Positions 1-4,993 of a stretch of 7,983 nucleotides of DNA are shown here, piece after piece. Under the pieces are notes generated by a model. That model saw only the letters and a program-made list of their open reading frames with translations. It had not been told where the DNA came from and did not search any database. The DNA comes from an uncultured Prevotellaceae bacterium (GTDB taxonomy: Bacteria; Bacteroidota; Bacteroidia; Bacteroidales; Muribaculaceae): assembly GCA_945983195.1 (NCBI GenBank), contig CAMFSS010000086.1:1-7983 (forward strand), given 5' to 3'. The position numbers and the translations under genes are program-made. Position 1 is the first letter of the stretch, and every line of letters begins with the position of its first letter.

Positions 1-338
1 CCAATGGCGGCATTGCAGTGTCGGAAGGCGCCAACATGCCATCTACCCCTGAGGCAGTGCATGAGTTTATCAACGCCCGCATACTCTATGCTCCCGGAAA
101 GGCAGCCAATGCCGGAGGAGTGTCGGTGTCGGGTCTGGAAATGGCTCAGAACGCACAGATGCTTTCATGGAGCGCAGAGGAGGTCGACAAGAAGCTGAAG
201 GACATTATGGCAAACATTCACTCGCAGTGCGTGCGCTACGGCCAGCAAGCCGACGGCTACGTGAACTATGTGAAGGGAGCCAACGTGGCAGGCTTCATGA
301 AGGTGGCAAATGACATGATGGCTCAGGGCATACTCTAA
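1..338 (+). CDS. gdhA: NADP-type glutamate dehydrogenase, C-terminal part (5' end outside window)
   Basis: This is the last roughly 112 codons of a hexameric glutamate dehydrogenase, the cytoplasmic enzyme that reductively aminates 2-oxoglutarate with ammonium to give glutamate. The reading frame enters at base 3 and runs to a TAA at 336-338. The visible protein starts NGGIAVSEGANMPST, the conserved nucleotide-domain segment of the family. It continues with NAGGVSVSGLEMAQN, the conserved stretch that carries the serine contacting the glutamate side chain in clostridial GDH. The helical tail that follows (SWSAEEVDKKLKDIM, then a C-terminal GFMKVANDMMAQGIL) is typical of the 440-450 residue small GDH class, so about three quarters of the gene lies upstream. 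NADPH preference is inferred from the family; the cofactor-determining residues are not in view. The gene ends normally with no frameshift. The next gene has its own promoter-like elements, so gdhA is probably the last gene of its transcript. Confidence 0.95.
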   Translation, partial: NGGIAVSEGANMPSTPEAVHEFINARILYAPGKAANAGGVSVSGLEMAQNAQMLSWSAEEVDKKLKDIMANIHSQCVRYGQQADGYVNYVKGANVAGFMKVANDMMAQGIL

Positions 339-345
339 GCCGTAA

Positions 346-403
346 TAGCCCGATGCCCCACCGTGGTGGAGCAAGGCTAAGAAATTGGATTATTGTTTTT
401 TTT
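346..403 (+). terminator. Hairpin plus distal T-run after gdhA, possible terminator
   Basis: Eight bases after the gdhA stop codon, TAGCC at 346-350 can pair with GGCTA at 375-379. Inside it, GCCCCAC at 355-361 pairs with GTGGAGC at 366-372 with one C/A mismatch, around a CGTG loop. A run of eight T residues follows at 396-403. The T-run lies 16 nt past the stem rather than directly against it, so this is not a textbook intrinsic terminator. Position and structure still make it the likeliest 3' end signal for gdhA. Confidence 0.45.
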
Positions 404-426
404 ACAGTTTGATTCTTTATATCTTT

Positions 427-458
427 AGCAGGCATCTCACGTGAGTGAGGTGCCTGCT
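427..458 (+). terminator. Strong 14-bp hairpin with GTGA tetraloop
   Basis: Bases 427-440 (AGCAGGCATCTCAC) pair with 445-458 (GTGAGGTGCCTGCT) over 14 positions with one T-G wobble, closing a GTGA loop that fits the stable GNRA tetraloop class. No T-run follows on either strand, so standard intrinsic termination is not shown. It may be a second, back-up terminator or a 3' end stabiliser for the gdhA transcript. The structure is certain at the sequence level; its role is inferred. Confidence 0.5.
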
Positions 459-515
459 CAGTTATCTGCTGCTGCACTTGGCATGACAAAAATTGAAAAA
501 GTAGGTTTCCTTACT

Positions 516-545
516 TTTGATTCTGCCTCAATTGTAGTAACTTTG
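516..545 (+). promoter_or_regulatory. Bacteroidetes-type promoter for the ATPase gene
   Basis: TTTG at 516-519 and TAACTTTG at 538-545 match the -33 (TTTG) and -7 (TAnnTTTG) elements recognised by the Bacteroidetes primary sigma factor. The spacer is 18 nt, close to the usual 19-21. Transcription would start near 550, giving a leader of about 105 nt to the ATG at 658. The elements lie downstream of both hairpins, which fits a new transcription unit. Confidence 0.65.
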
Positions 546-657
546 CAGCCGTTGTAGGGCGACGGTTTGTTATATATAGCAGCAGGGCGTTGCCGCAAGG
601 TATGGAATGACGCTATGCGGTGCATTTGCCGCTGCGCAAGAGAAAGATGAACGAATT

Positions 658-3408
658 ATGATTGACTTGAAGAAAATGAAGGGACTTGGGGCTGCTGAAG
701 TTGCCGAAAGCCGCCGCCGTCATGGAGCGAATGTGCTCACTCCGCCCGAAAAAGCATCGCTGTGGTCGCAGTTTATTGAGAAATTCAACGACCCGCTTAT
801 CAAGATACTGCTTGTGGCACTTGTGCTCTCGATAGGCATATCGTGCTACGAGGTGATGGCACTCGGCGAGCCTGCTACGGTATTCCTTGAGCCGCTTGGC
901 ATTTTCGTTGCCATAACGCTTGCCACGCTTGTGGGCTTTCTTGTGGAAGTGAATGCCAACAAGAAATTTGAAATGCTCAACAAGGTGAATGATGATGTGC
1001 CCGTGAAAGTGCTCCGCAGCGGCAACATCACCCCTGTGCCTCGCAAAGATGTGGTGGTGGGCGACATCGTGATTCTTGAGACCGGTGACGAAGTGCCGGC
1101 CGACGGCACGCTGCTCGACTCGATGACGCTCAGCGTGAACGAGAGCACGCTCACCGGCGAACCCGTAATAAAGAAGAGCCACATTGAGGCACAATTCAAG
1201 AAAGATGCCACCTATCCCACCAACGCCATGCTGCGTGGCACCACTGTGACCGAAGGACATGGCGTGATGCGCGTGGAGGCTGTGGGCGACAGCACGGAAT
1301 ACGGCAAGGTGTATGTGGAGGCGCAAATCGAGAACAACATAAAGACTCCGCTGATGCAGCAATTCGACCGCCTCGGAAAGATGATTTCCTATGGCAGCTA
1401 CATTGTGGGCGCACTCATCGTGATAGGTCGCATGGCAATCTTCGACTATGCAGCCTACGACTTGTTGAGCGTGCAATTCATCAACTATGCAATGGTGACT
1501 GTGATGCTTGCCGTGACGCTGATTGTGGTGTCGGTTCCGGAGGGGCTTCCGATGAGCGTGACGCTGAGCCTCGCGCTGAGTATGCGCCGTATGCTCCAGA
1601 GCAACAACCTCGTGCGAAAGATGCACGCGTGCGAGACTATGGGTGCGACAACCATTATATGCACCGACAAGACAGGTACGCTCACGCAGAACCGTATGCA
1701 GGTGTGGGAGGCTCAATTCTACGGACTCCGCGAGCACTGCCGCCTATCGGCCGACGACGAGGAGAGCCGCATAATCAGCGAGGCAATATCGTGCAACTCC
1801 ACAGCATTTCTCGACTGCTCCAATCCTGAAAAGACGGTTGCGCTCGGCAATCCCACCGAAGGAGCACTGCTGCTGTGGCTGAAAGATGCAGGCTGTGACT
1901 ACCTGGAGATTCGCGAACAGTGTGAGGTGCTTGCACAAGTGCCGTTCTCCACTGAGCGGAAGTATATGGCTACGGTGGTGCGAAGCAAGGAACTCGGCTG
2001 CAACGTGCTCTATGTGAAGGGCGCACCTGAAATTGTGTACGGACTGTGCACAAGCGTTACCGGCGATGTGGCTGAAGCTGAGATAAGGGCTTCGCTCGCA
2101 GGCTATCAGGCGAAGGCGATGCGCACGCTCGGATTTGCCCGCCAGCTACTCAACGAAGGGGAGATGCCAATTGTCGACGGACGGCTCACCGAGTGCAGCT
2201 TGCGCTTCACCGGCATTGTTGCAATCAGCGACCCGGTGCGCAGCGACGTGCCCGATGCGATAGGCGAGTGCCTTGAAGCCGGAATCAGAGTGAAAATCGT
2301 AACGGGCGATACTCCCGGTACGGCGCGTGAGATTGGCCGTCAGGTTGGGCTGTGGACCGACAGTGACACCGACGACTGCATAATCACAGGACCTGAGTTT
2401 GCCGCACTCAGCGATGATGAGGCTGCCGAGCGGGCAAGGAAGATAAAGATAATGTCGAGGGCACGTCCGGGCGACAAGTCGCGCCTTGTGAACCTGCTGC
2501 AACAGCAGGGTGAGGTGGTGGCGGTGACCGGCGACGGCACCAACGATGCTCCTGCGCTCAATGCCGCACAAGTGGGACTCTCGATGGGCGACGGCACTTC
2601 GGTGGCGAAGGAGGCGAGCGACATCACCATCATGGACAACAGTTTTGCCTCAATCACCAAGGCGGTGATGTGGGGACGATCGCTTTACCAGAACATACAA
2701 CGCTTCATTCTTTTCCAGCTCACCGTGAATGTGGTGGCTTGCGTGATAGTGGGCATTGGAGCTTTCATGAGCTACCAGTCGCCACTCACAGTGACGCAGA
2801 TGCTCTGGGTGAACCTCATAATGGATACGTTTGCCGCACTTGCCCTTGCCTCGCTGCCGCCGAGCGAGGAGGTTATGGCACACAAGCCGCGCCGCCGCAC
2901 CGACTTCATAGTGAGCCGTCAGATGATGTGGTTTGTGGGAGGGATAGGCATTGCGTTCACGCTTGTGCTGTTTGGACTGATGCAGTATCTCAAGCAGTGC
3001 CACATCGAGACGCTTGCCGAGTTCTCTTTCAGCGGCTTTATTGGCACATTCCTCGATTTCCACTATGCCCCGTCGGATGAAATATCGCTCTACGACCACA
3101 CAATATTCTTCACCGTGTTTGTGTTTCTGCAATTCTGGAATCTCTTCAATGCGAAGTCGTTTGGCAGCGGACACTCGGCATTTTGGAAACTAAAGGAGAG
3201 CAAGGTGTTTTTTGGAACACTTTTTGTGATATTAGTAGGACAAATTCTTATCGTAGAATTTGGTGGTCAGATGTTTAATGTCTACTTTAGTGCTCACGAA
3301 AGCGGGCTGAAACTCGTCGACTGGCTTATCATCATTGCGGCAACATCGCCGGTGCTGATAGTGGGCGAGTTAGTTCACGCTTTCGACCGCCGCCGAAGGC
3401 GGAGATAA
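658..3408 (+). CDS. Calcium-translocating P-type ATPase, PMCA (P2B) type
   Basis: This is a complete 916-residue inner-membrane pump that uses ATP to export cations, most likely Ca2+ in exchange for H+. All catalytic motifs are visible: TGEP in the actuator domain (166-169), PEGLP in M4 (294-298), the phosphorylation motif DKTGT with the acceptor Asp337, KGAPE in the nucleotide domain (454-458), TGD (549-551) and TGDGTNDAP (624-632). About ten membrane segments can be placed: M1 near 43-65, M2 75-96, M3 240-262, M4 275-300, M5 683-704, M6 712-731, M7 757-778, M8 816-832, M9 850-867 and M10 889-909. M5 reads FQLTVNVVA and M6 WVNLIMDT, with Asn719 and Asp723. This is the PMCA pattern, which with the M4 Glu forms a single calcium site. 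There is no calmodulin-binding tail; the protein stops at six consecutive arginines (911-916). An in-frame ATG at 607 would add 17 residues. I chose 658 because family members normally begin just before the GL-x-x-x-EV-x-x-SR-x-x-HG motif, found here at residues 9-22. Substrate is inferred from family. Confidence 0.93.
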   Translation: MIDLKKMKGLGAAEVAESRRRHGANVLTPPEKASLWSQFIEKFNDPLIKILLVALVLSIGISCYEVMALGEPATVFLEPLGIFVAITLATLVGFLVEVNANKKFEMLNKVNDDVPVKVLRSGNITPVPRKDVVVGDIVILETGDEVPADGTLLDSMTLSVNESTLTGEPVIKKSHIEAQFKKDATYPTNAMLRGTTVTEGHGVMRVEAVGDSTEYGKVYVEAQIENNIKTPLMQQFDRLGKMISYGSYIVGALIVIGRMAIFDYAAYDLLSVQFINYAMVTVMLAVTLIVVSVPEGLPMSVTLSLALSMRRMLQSNNLVRKMHACETMGATTIICTDKTGTLTQNRMQVWEAQFYGLREHCRLSADDEESRIISEAISCNSTAFLDCSNPEKTVALGNPTEGALLLWLKDAGCDYLEIREQCEVLAQVPFSTERKYMATVVRSKELGCNVLYVKGAPEIVYGLCTSVTGDVAEAEIRASLAGYQAKAMRTLGFARQLLNEGEMPIVDGRLTECSLRFTGIVAISDPVRSDVPDAIGECLEAGIRVKIVTGDTPGTAREIGRQVGLWTDSDTDDCIITGPEFAALSDDEAAERARKIKIMSRARPGDKSRLVNLLQQQGEVVAVTGDGTNDAPALNAAQVGLSMGDGTSVAKEASDITIMDNSFASITKAVMWGRSLYQNIQRFILFQLTVNVVACVIVGIGAFMSYQSPLTVTQMLWVNLIMDTFAALALASLPPSEEVMAHKPRRRTDFIVSRQMMWFVGGIGIAFTLVLFGLMQYLKQCHIETLAEFSFSGFIGTFLDFHYAPSDEISLYDHTIFFTVFVFLQFWNLFNAKSFGSGHSAFWKLKESKVFFGTLFVILVGQILIVEFGGQMFNVYFSAHESGLKLVDWLIIIAATSPVLIVGELVHAFDRRRRRR

Positions 3409-3435
3409 CGTAACACGAAAGTATACAGAAGAATT

Positions 3436-4158
3436 ATGAAGAAACACATTTTTGGAATCTTACTATTAATTGGCATTACTGTGGGCGCACTTGCGGAGGC
3501 GCAGGCTCAGGGACGTCCGAGACCGAGACCGGTGCACCGGCAGACGCCCGTCTACCGCCAGAGCAGCAACGGCTACAGTGATGCATCAGGTGTGGCATAC
3601 AAGGGATTTCTTGAGCTTGGCTATTCGGGTGGCGTCAGCGAATATAGCGCCAACCAGCTTGATGTGCTTACTACGCATGGCGTGACTTTTGGCAGCAATC
3701 TGTTTCTTGGCGTGGGCTTGGGAGTGAATATCCTGTATCCCGACGAGAATGGCAATCCCATCAGCCACCTCGACGGAGGACATTATATGCCCGAAGGACG
3801 GTATTCCTACAACAAAGAAACCGCAGTGATGGTGCCGGTGTATTTCGATTTGAAGTATAATTTCGGCAACGGCGCGGTGCGTCCGTTCGTTGATGTGAAA
3901 TTGGGAGCGGCTTTTCTTGGCAACGACCAAGCCGTGAGAATAGGCGACGGCTGGCTCGACGACCGCGAGGGATTTTATTTCAGTCCGACAATTGGTGTGA
4001 ACATTCCCACCTCAAGCCGTGTGGGCATCAACATCGGTGTGACCTATAATCTCATTTCGCAGAAATACTATTACTACGACTACTATTATGACCATTATTA
4101 CAGCAATGATGGCATTTCGCTCCATTCACTTGGAGTGAAATTTTCAATAGAGTGGTAA
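3436..4158 (+). CDS. Secreted outer-membrane beta-barrel-like protein with Tyr-rich segment
   Basis: This 240-residue protein has a clear signal peptide: MKK, a hydrophobic core, and a likely cut after AQA at residue 24. The mature N-terminus is basic and proline-rich (GRPRPRPVHRQ). The remainder alternates short hydrophobic, Gly- and aromatic-rich strands such as GFLELGYSGGV, FGSNLFLGVGLGVNIL, VPVYFDLKYNFG, RPFVDVKLGAAFLG, FSPTIGVNI and VGINIGVTYNLI. It ends in SLGVKFSIEW, with the terminal aromatic residue common in outer-membrane barrels. This resembles the small 8-strand OmpA/OprF-like barrel folds of Bacteroidetes; I do not recognise a specific function. Residues 211-222 are YYYYDYYYDHYY, probably part of a loop near the last strands. 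The gene starts 27 nt after the ATPase stop with no promoter between them, and a terminator follows it, so the two probably form an operon. Whether the protein has any part in calcium handling is unknown. Confidence 0.8.
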   Translation: MKKHIFGILLLIGITVGALAEAQAQGRPRPRPVHRQTPVYRQSSNGYSDASGVAYKGFLELGYSGGVSEYSANQLDVLTTHGVTFGSNLFLGVGLGVNILYPDENGNPISHLDGGHYMPEGRYSYNKETAVMVPVYFDLKYNFGNGAVRPFVDVKLGAAFLGNDQAVRIGDGWLDDREGFYFSPTIGVNIPTSSRVGINIGVTYNLISQKYYYYDYYYDHYYSNDGISLHSLGVKFSIEW

Positions 4159-4196
4159 AAAAACACACCCAATAAAGCTAAATAATGTTAAAAATC

Positions 4197-4225
4197 TGTC
4201 AAAAAGCACATTTTTGACATTTTTT
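4197..4225 (+). terminator. Intrinsic terminator after the barrel-protein gene
   Basis: TGTCAAAAA at 4197-4205 pairs perfectly over 9 bp with TTTTTGACA at 4211-4219 around a GCACA loop, and six T residues follow directly (4220-4225). It lies 38 nt after the stop codon of the preceding gene. The stem is AT-rich and so only moderately stable, but the layout is classic. It would close the ATPase/barrel-protein operon. Confidence 0.65.
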
Positions 4226-4769
4226 ATGTTTATTGTTAAGTTAAAATCGGCTGAAATGTTAAGAAATAGGAACTTCAGACTATTGGCTTGGGGTGTGGCA
4301 TGATTTGTGGTGCTGAAAGTGCATTTTTGTGCCCTTTATGGGGTGTTTTTTGTGAATAAACGACTGATATACAGATGAATTGTGCTCGTGCAGACGTGCC
4401 GTGATGATTAAGTGGCTTGAGTTGAAGACAATAATAGCGGAGCTATGCACATAGCAATTGGGTGAAAAAAGAGAAGAAATTGTGGGCTAAAAACTACGAT
4501 TTGTAATTACGGGCATGATGTGGCAGATGTAATCAGTTGATTGATAATTCATTATAAATATATGAGATATTTGCTGCCAGAGCACTTGCAGAGAAATTGA
4601 TAGTTTTGAATTGTTGGTTAAACAGCCTCTATGCTGAGAGATTGTTGTAAATACTGGGTGTATGCTTATAATGTGTAAGTATGCTACGGCTTTTAGAGCG
4701 GTTTTGTTGCAAAATGATGCAATTGTGTTAAAAACCACTTTTTGATGATAACATAATGAATAAATATTA
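4226..4769. other. AT-rich non-coding gap, no gene seen
   Basis: About 540 bases between the terminator and the promoter of the SusC-like gene hold no reading frame with protein-like composition on either strand. I found no tRNA-like cloverleaf, no long inverted repeat and no array of direct repeats. A lone TAGTTTTG at 4601-4608 matches the -7 pattern but has no -33 element at a suitable distance. Room for upstream regulator binding sites is the most likely content; none could be identified. Confidence 0.5.
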
Positions 4770-4777
4770 TAACTTTG
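4770..4777 (+). promoter_or_regulatory. -7 promoter element for the SusC-like gene
   Basis: TAACTTTG is identical to the -7 element found ahead of the ATPase gene and fits the Bacteroidetes TAnnTTTG consensus. The nearest TTTG upstream (4741-4744) leaves a 25-nt spacer, longer than usual, so the -33 contact is poor. Such promoters often depend on an activator, which would suit a regulated uptake locus (inference). Transcription would begin near 4784. Confidence 0.55.
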
Positions 4778-4783
4778 CGCGCA

Positions 4784-4993
4784 GAAACTCTCACCACAAG
4801 GATAATACAACATTTACGACAAAGGGAAATTTACACAATCGTAAAGAAAGGAAATTTTATCGACAAAAGCGATAGACATATTATCCAAAGAACAAATTTT
4901 TAGAAACAGGGGCTGCAAGCAGCTTCTGAATGTTATAGGGAAAAATTCATTTCAATTATTAATTATATTTAGAGACTAAAGGTTTATTTAGGT
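4784..4993 (+). promoter_or_regulatory. Long AT-rich 5' leader of the SusC-like gene
   Basis: If the -7 element at 4770 is used, the mRNA has about 210 untranslated bases. They contain an imperfect direct repeat, AAAGGGAAATTTA (4821-4833) and AAAGGAAATTTTA (4847-4859). There are also two small hairpins: TATCG/CGATA at 4858-4874, and GCTG/CAGC around CAAG near 4912-4923. No known riboswitch fold is recognisable. No Shine-Dalgarno sequence precedes the ATG, as is normal in this phylum. Confidence 0.35.

Noticed and set aside
613..1737. Long open frame on the minus strand (374 codons) opposite the ATPase gene
   Set aside because: It lies wholly inside a well-supported gene, its product is His-, Arg- and Cys-rich with no recognisable domain, and long antisense frames are common opposite GC-biased codons.
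2650..3174. Minus-strand open frame of 174 codons opposite the 3' half of the ATPase gene
   Set aside because: Same reason: a shadow of the real frame with non-protein-like composition.
4601..4608. TAGTTTTG as an additional promoter
   Set aside because: The closest TTTG upstream (4570-4573) is 27 nt away and no gene or RNA structure follows at a sensible distance.
4741..4744. TTTG as the -33 partner of the -7 element at 4770
   Set aside because: The spacer of 25 nt is clearly longer than the usual 19-21, so I did not include it in the promoter.
4487..4813. Minus-strand open frame of 108 codons in the gap before the SusC-like gene
   Set aside because: The product has no domain-like pattern, the frame runs through the promoter element at 4770-4777, and no minus-strand promoter motif (CAAAnnTA) is found near its start.
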